Shown here in pieces: positions 44,843-52,729 of a stretch of 64,000 nucleotides of DNA. Below the pieces are notes generated by a model, which saw only the letters and a program-made list of their open reading frames with translations, made no database searches and was not told the DNA's origin. Numbering within the stretch: the first letter of the stretch is position 1; the number at the start of each line of letters is the position of its first letter. Source of the DNA: Rossellomorea vietnamensis (GTDB taxonomy: Bacteria > Bacillota > Bacilli > Bacillales > Bacillaceae_B); contig NZ_VTEH01000012.1 in the NCBI RefSeq assembly GCF_008180615.1, forward strand, positions 1 to 64,000, in the 5' to 3' direction. Position numbers and translations under genes: made by a program.

Positions 44843-45391
44843 CTAACCATTCCGCCTCTTCGTATACCGGTTCGCATAGCTCGAAGCCACAAACGCATCC
44901 GGCTTGATTTTCGGCTCAACACCCATCGCTTCCATGCGGGCGACCATCTCTGTCACGAACTTATTCGTCTTGCTTTTTTTTCCTGCTCCGATGTCAATAT
45001 GGCCCTCCATGGTAAAAGAAGCTCCTTTATAAATATTAGGAAGGACGATGTCGATCAACTGATTTTTTCGTTCTTCCGTAAATAGCGAAACAATCTCCTC
45101 AGATAGAGATAACTCATATGAAATCCGCTCATGCAGCTGCAGCATTTTCCGCGGAACAACTACTTTCCTGATGCAGGCCCAAACTCCTTTTCCTTCGTTT
45201 AAAATAACAATTCCCGTGATGAAGGTGGTGTGCCTGGAGTGGACCTGAGAGTCCGTCCCAACCATTAGCCGGTAGCTTCCGTTTGGCTGAATTCTCATGA
45301 ATTTTACAATATGCTCAAAGACCTGTTCAAACGACATCCCGCTTTTCTTCAGGTTTCGGAATGAGTAGTGATCAGCACCATCGCTTTTCAT
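44843..45391 (-). CDS. ykuK: RNase H-like YkuK family protein
   Basis: A 182-residue protein of the DUF458/YkuK family, predicted to have a ribonuclease H fold. Family features are FRIQPNG-type MRIQPNGSYRLMVGTDSQVHSRHTTFITGIVI, where the Asp in GTDSQ would be the catalytic acid, and the C-terminal FVTEMVARMEAMGVEPKIKPDAFVASSYANRYTK. The Bacillus subtilis homologue is of about the same size and unknown function. The ATG at 45391 has only a weak GAAAG site. It is a single-gene unit with a good terminator. Confidence 0.85.
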   Translation of the reverse strand: MKSDGADHYSFRNLKKSGMSFEQVFEHIVKFMRIQPNGSYRLMVGTDSQVHSRHTTFITGIVILNEGKGVWACIRKVVVPRKMLQLHERISYELSLSEEIVSLFTEERKNQLIDIVLPNIYKGASFTMEGHIDIGAGKKSKTNKFVTEMVARMEAMGVEPKIKPDAFVASSYANRYTKRRNG

Positions 45392-45520
45392 CTTTCATAT
45401 CACAGCCTTCTTGAAATTTGTGGTGTACAAAGAACCCTTCCTTCTATCCTATGACAGGAAAATTTGTTTGATGTGGGCAAATAAAAACAGGCTGATTGCG
45501 AGGTGCAAAGACTTTATCCG

Positions 45521-45562
45521 TTCGACAAAAACCAACAAATCCCGGGTGGTGACTGTCACTAG
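45521..45562 (+). repeat. 42-bp repeat R3, copy 2
   Basis: Same orientation and ends as copy 1 at 42874, with the GTGACTGTCAC palindrome; three substitutions. It lies 20 bases upstream of the yhbD operator. Confidence 0.7.
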
Positions 45563-45583
45563 AGGACATTATTTCACCTTTAC

Positions 45584-45607
45584 AACGTAACAGTGTTATG
45601 TTACGTT
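45584..45607. promoter_or_regulatory. palindromic operator ahead of yhbD
   Basis: AACGTAAC / GTTACGTT, perfect eight-base arms eight bases apart, ending 20 bases before the yhbD start. Typical of a MerR-type dimer site; likely autoregulation of the bactofilin operon. Confidence 0.6.
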
Positions 45608-45627
45608 AATAACAAGGAGTGAAGAAC

Positions 45628-46263
45628 ATGGATAAAGACTTGATTTCCAAGAAGGATCTGCTGGAGCAGACGGATATTACGTATGGCCAGCTTTATCGCT
45701 GGAAGCGGAAGAAGCTGATTCCTGAGGATTGGTTTATTAGAAAGTCAACGTTTACGGGCCAGGAAACCTTTTTTCCGAAAGAGCAGATACTCGAGAGAAT
45801 CGGCAGGATAAAAGAACTGAAGGATCATCTGTCATTGGATGAATTAGCAGGGGCCCTGACGCCAAAGGCGAAGGATATCCAAATCACAAAGGAAGATTTC
45901 ATCCAAAGTAACATTGTTTCGTCCAATACGGTTTCTATTTTTGAAGAGCTACTTGGTCCACTCGATAGCATTACTTTTCAAACCGGCTTGTACTTGTATC
46001 TTTTAGACAGAGCTTTGGCCACAGGGGAAGTCGGCTGGGAAGAAGGAAAGCAGATTCTGCAGACGCTGGATGCTCATTTTCCTAAGCTGGAGGATAAGCA
46101 GGCTTCTTTGGTGGTTTTAAGAAAAATGGGTGTTGTAACAGTGCTGCTTCTGACGAATGTCGATGACTTTTATGTGGATGAGAAGACGAAAATAGCTGTT
46201 TCATTGTCCATCGATTCGGAAACAGATGGGCTGATGAAAAAGCTGACAGCGGGAGGTTTTTAA
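45628..46263 (+). CDS. yhbD: YhbD-like protein with MerR-type helix-turn-helix
   Basis: A 211-residue protein of the DUF4004/YhbD family. The N-terminal domain SKKDLLEQTDITYGQLYRWKRKKLIPEDWF looks like a MerR-type winged helix, followed by GQETFFPKEQILERIGRIKEL. The C-terminal part is helical with no effector motif I recognise. The ATG at 45628 follows AAGGAG; the listed frame is open three codons upstream. It directly abuts yhbE (its stop TAA is followed at once by ATG), forming the yhbD-yhbE-yhbF operon known from Bacillus. It may control the operon through the palindrome upstream. Confidence 0.88.
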   Translation: MDKDLISKKDLLEQTDITYGQLYRWKRKKLIPEDWFIRKSTFTGQETFFPKEQILERIGRIKELKDHLSLDELAGALTPKAKDIQITKEDFIQSNIVSSNTVSIFEELLGPLDSITFQTGLYLYLLDRALATGEVGWEEGKQILQTLDAHFPKLEDKQASLVVLRKMGVVTVLLLTNVDDFYVDEKTKIAVSLSIDSETDGLMKKLTAGGF

Positions 46264-46911
46264 ATGAGCGGAGAGAGAACGAAACGGTTGAAAGTGATCG
46301 GAGAAGGCACTTATCCTGGCGGAGATTATGAAAAAGTGAATGTGACCGGGCAGGGGAAGGTTTCCGGAAATCTTCGTGCTGTCGAGACGAAGGTGACGGG
46401 TGAAGGCCATGTAAAGGGAAAGGCTGCGATCAATCAGTTGAAGGTGACGGGAAAACTGACCATCGACGAAGAATTAAGCAGCAATGAGCTGAACATCATC
46501 GGTGAGCTGAATGTCGGAAGCTCTTTAAAGGCAAATTCCGGAACTGTAAGAGGGTTTCTGAATAGTTCAGGAAATGCTGAGCTGGAAAAGCTTGAAGTTA
46601 AAGGCGGCGTTAATATCAATGGCCTGTTGAATGTCGGGGAGCTAATCATCAACCTGCAAGGAGCGCCGAGCAAGGCAACCGAAATTGGCGGAGAAACGAT
46701 CAAGGTGAAGGGCAGAAGTTTTTTCAGCCGCCCTCAAACCCTCCAAGCAGAGGTCATCGAAGGCGACAGCATCTATCTTGAGAATACCACAGCCAAAATG
46801 GTCAGGGGCAGCAACGTCGAAATCGGGTCTGGCTGTCATATCGAGAAGGTGGAATATCGATCGACGTTCATCAATAAGGATAAAACAATTTTAGAAGCTA
46901 AAAAGATTTAA
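46264..46911 (+). CDS. yhbE: bactofilin BacE (YhbE)
   Basis: Bactofilin, 215 residues: a polymer-forming cytoskeletal protein whose core is a right-handed beta-helix of short repeats (VNVTGQGKVSGNLRAVETKV and similar, about 20-160). The family ending TAKMVRGSNVEIGSGCHIEKVEYR is near the C-terminus. GGGAGG precedes the ATG. In Bacillus subtilis the paired bactofilins BacE and BacF form membrane-associated foci required for flagellar assembly. It is coupled to yhbD and followed 13 bases later by yhbF. Confidence 0.92.
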   Translation: MSGERTKRLKVIGEGTYPGGDYEKVNVTGQGKVSGNLRAVETKVTGEGHVKGKAAINQLKVTGKLTIDEELSSNELNIIGELNVGSSLKANSGTVRGFLNSSGNAELEKLEVKGGVNINGLLNVGELIINLQGAPSKATEIGGETIKVKGRSFFSRPQTLQAEVIEGDSIYLENTTAKMVRGSNVEIGSGCHIEKVEYRSTFINKDKTILEAKKI

Positions 46912-46924
46912 AGGGGGATTAGCG

Positions 46925-47653
46925 ATGAATCAGGAAACGAAAGAAGCTTTGATATTGTCAGGGAGCAGCGAAACAGGCGGCGGCTCGTTTTCAAAGGTCG
47001 AAATCAATGGAAGCGGCAAGATTACAGGGGATGTCCATTGTGAAAGTCTGGAATGCAATGGTTCCGCCAAAGTATATGGAAACATCACCTCTGAGCATAC
47101 GCTCATCAGAGGAAGCATGAATATACAGGGAGACCTTACTTCAGACAAAATCGAAGTGCAAGGAAATGCAGACGTGAGCGGCCAGGCGGCGTTCAGGAAC
47201 ATGGAAATCAAGGGACAGGCGAAAGTGGATCAATCACTGAAGGGAGACCACATCCTTCTCGAAGGTATGATAAAGGTGAAGGGCGACTGTGAAGTGGAGG
47301 CTGCTGACCTCAAGGGTGCCTTTACAATCGATGGCCTGCTTAACAGCGACCGCATTACGATCGAACTGCATGGAAAATCAAAGGTAAAAGAAATCGGCGG
47401 AGAAACCATTACGGTGAAACGATCCGGGCCTTCCATCCTAAACTTGGATAAATTCATCAAAACCTGGAGCAAAGAGCTGCAGGCGGAACTGATTGAAGGC
47501 GACACTATCAATCTTGAATACACCAAGGCAAAAGTGGTCCGCGGAAATAATGTAGAAATCGGGTCCGGCTGTCAGATTGAGCTTGTGGAGTACCGAAATG
47601 ACCTGAAGGTGTCGGAAAAAGCAAAAGTAGGTAAAAGTGTGAAGCTGCAATAG
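46925..47653 (+). CDS. yhbF: bactofilin BacF (YhbF)
   Basis: Second bactofilin, 242 residues, paralogous to the preceding protein. The beta-helix repeats cover about 20-165 (VEINGSGKITGDVHCESLEC and similar), and the C-terminus has the same TKAKVVRGNNVEIGSGCQIELVEYR block. AAAGGGGG precedes the ATG. It would co-polymerise or work with YhbE at the membrane. It is the last gene of the operon; no clear terminator was found after it. Confidence 0.92.
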   Translation: MNQETKEALILSGSSETGGGSFSKVEINGSGKITGDVHCESLECNGSAKVYGNITSEHTLIRGSMNIQGDLTSDKIEVQGNADVSGQAAFRNMEIKGQAKVDQSLKGDHILLEGMIKVKGDCEVEAADLKGAFTIDGLLNSDRITIELHGKSKVKEIGGETITVKRSGPSILNLDKFIKTWSKELQAELIEGDTINLEYTKAKVVRGNNVEIGSGCQIELVEYRNDLKVSEKAKVGKSVKLQ

Positions 47654-47752
47654 CGCAGCCCCAATTTCTTCAGAAAATCACCTTTCATCTTCCCTAATCA
47701 TTTTGACTTTTTATGGAGAATGTCTCAAAATGAAGGGAGATGAGGTGACACA

Positions 47753-48166
47753 ATGAGCGAAAATGTAACGAGTGTAAAGTGGTTTGGCATGGCGATTCAG
47801 GCTCTGGTGGTCATGGCCAGCAATGAAGGACTCTGTCCAAGCGGCCAACTGGCAGAAAAGCTTAATTCCAAATCAGTCTTTTTAAGAAAAATATTAAGGC
47901 ATCTTGTAAAAGAAGAGCTGATTCAGGCGAAGGAAGGCCGGGACGGCGGCTATTATCTTGTGAAAAAACCTGAAGACATCAAGCTGTCTGACGTGTATGA
48001 AGCGATGAGATCGGAAACCTTTCCTAAAGGATTCTTTGATGTAGAAAGCAAAGAATGCTTTGCTCCATGTACGCGTGAATCCATGGGTGAGCTGCGCGAT
48101 GAAATGGAAAGCTGGGTAGTGAGCGGATTGGAGCAGAAGACGATTAAGGATTTGATGAAGTCTTAG
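47753..48166 (+). CDS. Rrf2-family transcriptional regulator
   Basis: A 137-residue winged-helix protein. The N-terminal part has FGMAIQALVVMASN, then PSGQLAEKLNSKSVFLRKILRHLVKEELIQAKEGRDGGYYLVKKPEDI, the Rrf2 recognition helix and wing. Cys residues at CFAPCT (about 103 and 107) plus one near 28 do not make the three-Cys iron-sulfur cluster motif of NsrR or IscR, so it is more like the YwnA/CymR branch. GAGATGAGGTG precedes the ATG. The target is unknown. A terminator follows. Confidence 0.87.
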   Translation: MSENVTSVKWFGMAIQALVVMASNEGLCPSGQLAEKLNSKSVFLRKILRHLVKEELIQAKEGRDGGYYLVKKPEDIKLSDVYEAMRSETFPKGFFDVESKECFAPCTRESMGELRDEMESWVVSGLEQKTIKDLMKS

Positions 48167-48198
48167 AAGTTTTCGAAAAACTAATAGATTACTAAAAG

Positions 48199-48227
48199 AG
48201 CGACGCGATGCAGCGTTGCTTTTTTTA
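48199..48227 (+). terminator. terminator of the Rrf2 gene
   Basis: Stem AGCGACGC / GCGTTGCT (one G-T pair), 6-base loop, then TTTTTTAT. Confidence 0.8.
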
Positions 48228-48229
48228 TG

Positions 48230-48430
48230 CTTTGGCTGTTTTCGCAAAGATTGTGGCTATTAATAGTGGTGGATTTCCGCTCCAGGCGTACGACTCCGCG
48301 GGGCGGGCGTTGAGCCTCCTCGGCTTCGCCTGCGGGGTCTCACCTGTCCCGCTATTCCCGCAGGAGATCGCACGCCTTCCGCTCCAATCCTTCTACGTAA
48401 AAATGGGGAGGAGGATAATTTAGCATTCGA
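48230..48430 (+). repeat. Bacillaceae GC-rich dispersed element
   Basis: Begins near GGCTGTTTTCGC and contains GGATTTCCGCTCCAGG, GACTCCGCGGGGCGGGCG, TGAGCCTCCTCGGC, GGGGTCTCACCTGTCCCGC and CGCAGGAGATCGCACG. These blocks pair with one another and are familiar from intergenic regions of many bacilli. It is markedly more GC-rich than its surroundings. Confidence 0.75.
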
Positions 48431-48456
48431 AAGCAACATTCTTCTAGAAAAGAGCC

Positions 48457-48702
48457 TTGATTTTTAACCAAGTTCAACTAGATCAATTATTAAATTTCCA
48501 TCCTAACTGTAAAAGTTCTGTCACATTAATATCCTTAAAGAGGGAAGAACGTCTTTTAATTCAGCGGATGATAGGTGACATTATAGGTAAAATCTTTGCA
48601 GAGAAAAAAGGTGTAAATGAATTAATTTTTAATGAAAAGATACCTTTGAATTATTTCCGTTGGATCCTCTTCCATCTTCAAAAGGGGTGGCTGGTTGACT
48701 GA
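48457..48702 (+). CDS. 81-residue hypothetical protein
   Basis: Short protein with a TTG start and only a weak AAGAG site. It contains LISLKREERLLIQRMIGDII and ends NYFRWILFHLQKGWLVD, helical and positively charged in the first half. It directly abuts the GC-rich dispersed element, so the true N-terminus may have been lost. I do not recognise the family. The downstream acetyltransferase gene starts 71 bases later. Confidence 0.4.
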   Translation: MIFNQVQLDQLLNFHPNCKSSVTLISLKREERLLIQRMIGDIIGKIFAEKKGVNELIFNEKIPLNYFRWILFHLQKGWLVD

Positions 48703-48773
48703 GCTTGCACAGTTAAGGGAAAATAAGGTAATTAAAAGTTTTAATTATCGAATACAACGCAGGGGGAAACGAA

Positions 48774-49313
48774 ATGAAAATCGAGCAAGTTTTTGACTAT
48801 CATATAAATGATGAGTTAAGAAGTAAGCTGCAAAACCTTTTAATAGAATGTTTTTCAGATGGCTATCCACAGGAGAGAATTTATTTTAAACAGGTACCTC
48901 ATTTTCGGTTCGTAGCAAGGGATGGTCATGATCAACTTGTTGGTCAAGTTGGTTTGGATTACAGAGTGATGAATTTAAACGGAACACCTATAAGGGTTCT
49001 TGGTGTAATAGATTTATGTGTCTCTAAAACAAATCGGTCACAGGGAATAGGGACCTTATTACTAGATAAGATAGAAGATTTCTGTGAAGGGAAATCAGTT
49101 GATTTTATCCTCTTGTTCGCAGATAACAAAAAATTGTACTCCAATGCAGGTTTTAAGTCTGTAAATAATCAGTGTAAATGGCTGCAAATAGACGATGAAA
49201 ATCAAACCACTCATGGAATTGGAAATGAAAGAATAAATGAACTCATGATTAAAGAAGTGGGTAGTATAAAGTGGGAGGATGGCAATATAGATCTATTAGG
49301 ATACCTTTATTAA
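48774..49313 (+). CDS. GNAT-family N-acetyltransferase
   Basis: A 179-residue acetyl-CoA-dependent transferase. The acetyl-CoA binding motif is SKTNRSQGIGTLLLDKIEDF (about 88-107), of the Q/RxxGxG/A type, and motif B has FILLFADNKKLYSNAGFKSV. The N-terminal part with FRFVARDGHDQLVGQVGLDYRVM fits small-molecule or peptide acetylation. CAGGGGGAA precedes the ATG. The substrate is unknown. It opens the AT-rich accessory stretch that also has a second HisRS and an MccF-like peptidase. Confidence 0.83.
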   Translation: MKIEQVFDYHINDELRSKLQNLLIECFSDGYPQERIYFKQVPHFRFVARDGHDQLVGQVGLDYRVMNLNGTPIRVLGVIDLCVSKTNRSQGIGTLLLDKIEDFCEGKSVDFILLFADNKKLYSNAGFKSVNNQCKWLQIDDENQTTHGIGNERINELMIKEVGSIKWEDGNIDLLGYLY

Positions 49314-49424
49314 ACTGAATGGAGGCGTTTCCGGAACAACAGAAAGGCCATATCCATTATTGCGGCAGTGAATTAAAAGATTAATGGAAGTGCGTTGGAC
49401 TGTTCAAATCCGGGGCTGGCGCTA

Positions 49425-49460
49425 TTTCCAAAAGCAGCAATTTATGTGAAAACAGTTTTG
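49425..49460 (+). repeat. dispersed repeat R1, short copy
   Basis: AAAGCAGCAATTTATGTGAAAACAG matches the R1 tail at 9.4, 13.85 and 37.6 kb. It lies just ahead of the next ribosome binding site. Confidence 0.5.
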
Positions 49461-49480
49461 AGTAAACGGGGGTGGAGTAA

Positions 49481-49678
49481 ATGGATCAACGTTTCGAATT
49501 TAGCTTTAAAAACAAAGAAGTAAGAATGTTGATTTACTTGGCAGTACCAACGTTTATTGTAGGAGCCATCCTTATATATTATGGTGACGGATATTATCAT
49601 TGGATCCCTTATTTGTTGTTTCTTACTATCTTTTATATTTGGCGTTTCTTTTACAGAAGGAAAAGAAAGAAAGAATAA
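49481..49678 (+). CDS. small two-helix membrane protein
   Basis: A 65-residue protein with two membrane helices (about 17-33 and 41-57), an Arg/Lys-rich end RRKRKKE and a polar N-terminus. GGGGTGGAG precedes the ATG. I do not recognise the family; the charged tail suggests an inside C-terminus. Confidence 0.6.
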   Translation: MDQRFEFSFKNKEVRMLIYLAVPTFIVGAILIYYGDGYYHWIPYLLFLTIFYIWRFFYRRKRKKE

Positions 49679-49771
49679 TAAGTTACACAGTAAAAAAACA
49701 GACCTGATTGGCTCTGTTTTTTACGTTTTAATTCCTTTTTATCCCCTTGAAGCCCCTGTTGTTGAAGAAAC

Positions 49772-50152
49772 TTATTGTAGAGTTGAATTAAAGATTGCAC
49801 CATAATAAGTATCGTCAATTTTTATAGCAACTACAGGATTACTCCGGTCCTGTTCAATAATTTCAAATATTTTAGTCCCAGCCTGTAAGTTGAGGGTTGA
49901 ATCATATTTTTCTGCTTCACCATTCTCTTTTATTTCGTCTACTATTGCTTTGATTTCCCCGATTTCTTTTCCTACATCTTCAACTAATACTTTACCGCGT
50001 TCAATAGTGTATACACTACCATCAAAAGCAAATGCCCCTTTTGATTCACTTGGAGTTTCACCTATTATTTTTCTTGGTTCTTCCGTTGTAGAACAAGCAG
50101 CCAGTGAAACGATAGTAATAAGTATGAACATACTTTTTAAAATTAATCTCAA
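49772..50152 (-). CDS. lipoprotein of unknown function
   Basis: A 126-residue secreted lipoprotein: signal peptide ending VSLAAC (lipid Cys at 20), a short polar linker, then a small domain with FAFDGSVYTIERGKVLVEDVG and VVAIKIDDTYYGAIF. The TTG start lies five bases after AAGGGGGG. I do not recognise the domain. It is convergent with the preceding small membrane gene. Confidence 0.65.
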   Translation of the reverse strand: MRLILKSMFILITIVSLAACSTTEEPRKIIGETPSESKGAFAFDGSVYTIERGKVLVEDVGKEIGEIKAIVDEIKENGEAEKYDSTLNLQAGTKIFEIIEQDRSNPVVAIKIDDTYYGAIFNSTLQ

Positions 50153-50219
50153 GGAATCCCCCCTTACCTCTATCTATTTTAACACCTATTCGCATATTTC
50201 TTTTTTCTTTGCCAATTCA

Positions 50220-50381
50220 ATAATTCAGCTCCATTACTTGGACAGAGGGGATGCTGGTCGTTACTACCCTAAAGAACCGAAGATTTATTCTATCTTCCGC
50301 AGCGGTTCTATATATTATATGGGTAAGGCTGGCTTCGAATGGGGTAAGAACGTTGACGAGGATCAAAATGATGGCAAGTAA
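50220..50381 (+). pseudogene. possible 3' remnant of a lost gene
   Basis: An open stretch ends with protein-like sequence (YLDRGDAGRYYPKEPKIYS, then GSIYYMGKAGFEWGKN) and an acidic tail before a stop at 50381. It has no start or ribosome binding site of its own upstream of this part. It may be the end of a gene whose beginning was deleted. Confidence 0.3.
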
Positions 50382-50456
50382 CAATTTTGAGAGTTGTAGA
50401 TCATTGTAAGACTTGGTTGCTCATGTAAAGGTACGGTTAGTTGAAGAAGAAGTAAT

Positions 50457-50485
50457 TGAATACCTCATTGGAATATGATAACATT
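50457..50485 (+). promoter_or_regulatory. promoter of the hisS-like leader
   Basis: TTGAAT, 17-base spacer, TAACAT, 25 bases before the leader-peptide start. Confidence 0.6.
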
Positions 50486-50509
50486 GTTGGAAATTAGAGG
50501 TGAGTATTT

Positions 50510-50569
50510 ATGCAATCATTTAATAAGGCAATTATCTCGTTCTCACAACTACATCATCATATCAAGTAG
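50510..50569 (+). CDS. His-rich leader peptide of the hisS-like gene
   Basis: A 19-residue peptide, MQSFNKAIISFSQLHHHIK, with AGAGGTGAG seven bases ahead of its ATG and a TAG stop. Three consecutive CAT histidine codons (50552-50560) lie near the end. It is followed by one alternative hairpin and a terminator ahead of a histidyl-tRNA synthetase gene. This is the arrangement of ribosome-stalling transcription attenuation: lack of charged tRNA-His would stall the ribosome on the His codons and favour read-through. Confidence 0.75.
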   Translation: MQSFNKAIISFSQLHHHIK

Positions 50570-50614
50570 CCTTGCTATCCGATTTATTAAAAATCGTTAA
50601 TAGGAAGGCTATTT
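50566..50614 (+). promoter_or_regulatory. pause or antiterminator hairpin of the his leader
   Basis: TAGCCTTGCTAT pairs with ATAGGAAGGCTA across an inner GATTT/AATC stem; its left arm overlaps the leader stop codon, so a translating ribosome would control its folding. Confidence 0.55.
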
Positions 50615-50620
50615 ATCATT

Positions 50621-50668
50621 AAACCGTATTTGATTAAGTTCAACACTTAAATCAAGTGCGGTTTTTTA
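50621..50668 (+). terminator. attenuator terminator ahead of the hisS-like gene
   Basis: AACCGTATTTGATTAAG pairs with CTTAAATCAAGTGCGGTT around a 7-base loop, followed by TTTTTTATTTT, ending 28 bases before the hisS-like start. Confidence 0.85.
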
Positions 50669-50696
50669 TTTTATTAAAAAATGGGAGGCAATGAAA

Positions 50697-51980
50697 ATGA
50701 AGAAAATGGATTATCAAAATGTTAAGGGTACTCAAGATTACTTGCCGGATGCTGAGGTGGTAAGAAGAGACATAAGACGATCATTAGAAGATGTTTTTAT
50801 CCAATATGGATGTAAACCATTGGAAACACCTATATTAAATTATACCGAATTAATGGCTTCTAAGTATGGCGGCGGAGCAGAAATATTAGAAGAAATGTAT
50901 ACATTATCTGATAGAGGAGAAAGAGATTTAGCTTTACGCTATGACCTCACTATACCATTTGCAAAGGTTGTCGCGATGAACCCGACACTAAAGATGCCTT
51001 TTAAACGATATGAAATTGGTAAGGTATTTAGGGATGGACCGATTAAAACTGGAAGGTTTCGTGAGTTCACCCAATGTGATGTTGATATAGTAGGTGTGGA
51101 TTCGCAAATCGCTGAAGCTGAATTAATGGTTATGGCATAGGATGCTTTCAGGAAACTTGAATTGAAGGTAACGATTCAATATAACAATCGAAAGGTATTA
51201 ACTGGAATGCTTGATGTATTTGGTACTGATGATGAAAAAATCAATAAAGTAGTCTTAATTCTAGATAAGCTTGAAAAGGGGGGAATAGAATCTGTTGTTT
51301 CTGAGCTTAATGAACAAGGATTATCAAGTCCAACCATTACTCTAATTAAACAGTTTTTAATCGATGATGGAAATTCAAGCCTTGGCTATTTTGAATCATT
51401 TGCCGAACAAAATAAAGAGGTAAGACAAGGTTTAAAGGAACTAAAAGAGTTAGAGTCATATCTTGAATTTCTAGGAGTAAAAGAGCAGTGCGTATTCAAT
51501 CCATTTTTAGCAAGAGGTTTAGAGATATATACTGGTACAATTTATGAAATATTCTTGGTTGACCAATCAATTAAATCAAGTATAGGGAGCGGCGGAAGAT
51601 ATGATAACGCAATCGGTGGGTTGATAGGTACAAACCAAAACTTTTCAACAGTAGGAATTTCATTTGGCTTAGATGTAATCTATACGGCTGTAAGTTCGAC
51701 TGTGAAAAAATCAAAAGAAAATCCGTATGTGGATTTTTATATAGTTCCATTAGGTACTCAAAAAGAATCTCTATTGGTAGCGAGCTATTTAAGAAACAAG
51801 GGTTATAAAGTTGAATATGAAATGAGTAACAAAAAGTTAAGCAAAGCACTTGATAAAGCAAATAAAGAGAAGCTTCGCAGCGTTATTATTATCGGAGAGG
51901 ATGAAGTTAGAAATAACCAGATTAAAGTAAAAGATATGTTTACAGGCGATGAAAGGACTGAGTCATATCGATTTAACTGA
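50697..51980 (+). pseudogene. hisS: second histidyl-tRNA synthetase with in-frame TAG
   Basis: A 427-codon class II synthetase frame that would charge tRNA-His. Motif 1 area is NVKGTQDYLP; motif 2 is YEIGKVFRDGPIKTGRFREF; the HisA-type block is ARGLEIYTGTIYE; motif 3 includes GSGGRYDNAIGGL, and an anticodon-binding domain follows. A TAG at 51138 interrupts codon 148, after AEAELMVMA, and the same frame then continues to the normal C-terminus. Everything else is intact, so the mutation is recent, read through, or a sequence error. GGGAGG precedes the second ATG. The main hisS is presumably elsewhere. Confidence 0.85.
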
Positions 51981-52050
51981 TTTATTTTTTTAAAGTAAAG
52001 GGGCTCTATGGGCCGAATAAAATAAAAAAGGAATTTTTGGGGGAGATTTA

Positions 52051-52725
52051 TTGTCTATTAAAGCATTTTTTTTAGATTTTTATGGAACCGTTGTACACGA
52101 AGATGGGGAGATAATTTCAAACATCTGTAATCAAATAAAAAATAATTCAAGGACGGAAGCAACCTTAACTGAAATAGGAGGCTTTTGGTGGAAGGAATTT
52201 TCTAATTTATTTCAAGAGAGTCATGGTGAAACTTTTAAAACACAAAGAGTATTAGAAACGATCTCTCTAAAAAATACACTTTCTAATTTTGGTTCAACGT
52301 TAGATGATAACGTATTAAGTGAATTAATGTTCAATCATTGGATGCAACCCTCTATCTTTAATGATTCTTTAGAATTTTTCAAACACAATACAATACCCGT
52401 ATATATTCTCTCAAATATTGATACTTTTGATTTAAAAAAAGCAATTGAATTTCATAATTTAAAGGTCAATGGATTAATTACCAGTGAAGATGTAAAGTCC
52501 TATAAGCCACGCCAAGAAATGTTTGAACAAGCTCTAAAGATAAGCAATCTATCAAAAGATGAGGTTATTCACGTGGGTGATTCTCTATCAAGTGATGTAA
52601 ATGGAGCCATAAATATGGGGATTAAGAGTGTCTGGATAAACCGCAATAATAAGGAATTCAAAGGTAAAGAAAGACCAAGTTTTGTTATAAACAGGCTGGA
52701 TGAATTGCTTGATTTAGAGGTGTAA
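52051..52725 (+). CDS. HAD-superfamily hydrolase with dehalogenase-like first motif
   Basis: A 224-residue haloacid-dehalogenase-fold protein. The nucleophile is Asp9 in FFLDFYGTVV; the second acid of the usual DxD is replaced by Tyr, as in L-2-haloacid dehalogenases (DAYGT). Motif II is YILSNID, motif III Lys is in KSYKPRQEMF and motif IV is VIHVGDSLSSDVNGA. TTG start after TGGGGGAG. The DxY form argues for a dehalogenase-like or unusual phosphatase activity. It lies between the HisRS gene and a second HAD gene. Confidence 0.82.
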   Translation: MSIKAFFLDFYGTVVHEDGEIISNICNQIKNNSRTEATLTEIGGFWWKEFSNLFQESHGETFKTQRVLETISLKNTLSNFGSTLDDNVLSELMFNHWMQPSIFNDSLEFFKHNTIPVYILSNIDTFDLKKAIEFHNLKVNGLITSEDVKSYKPRQEMFEQALKISNLSKDEVIHVGDSLSSDVNGAINMGIKSVWINRNNKEFKGKERPSFVINRLDELLDLEV

Positions 52726-52729
52726 ACTA

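Noticed and set aside
49890..50381. 163-residue plus-strand gene
   Set aside because: Its first two thirds are antisense to a good lipoprotein gene; only the last 50 codons look protein-like and are listed as a possible remnant.
50457..50690. T-box riboswitch ahead of the hisS-like gene
   Set aside because: No T-box core sequence, no specifier loop pattern; instead a translated leader with His codons fits better.
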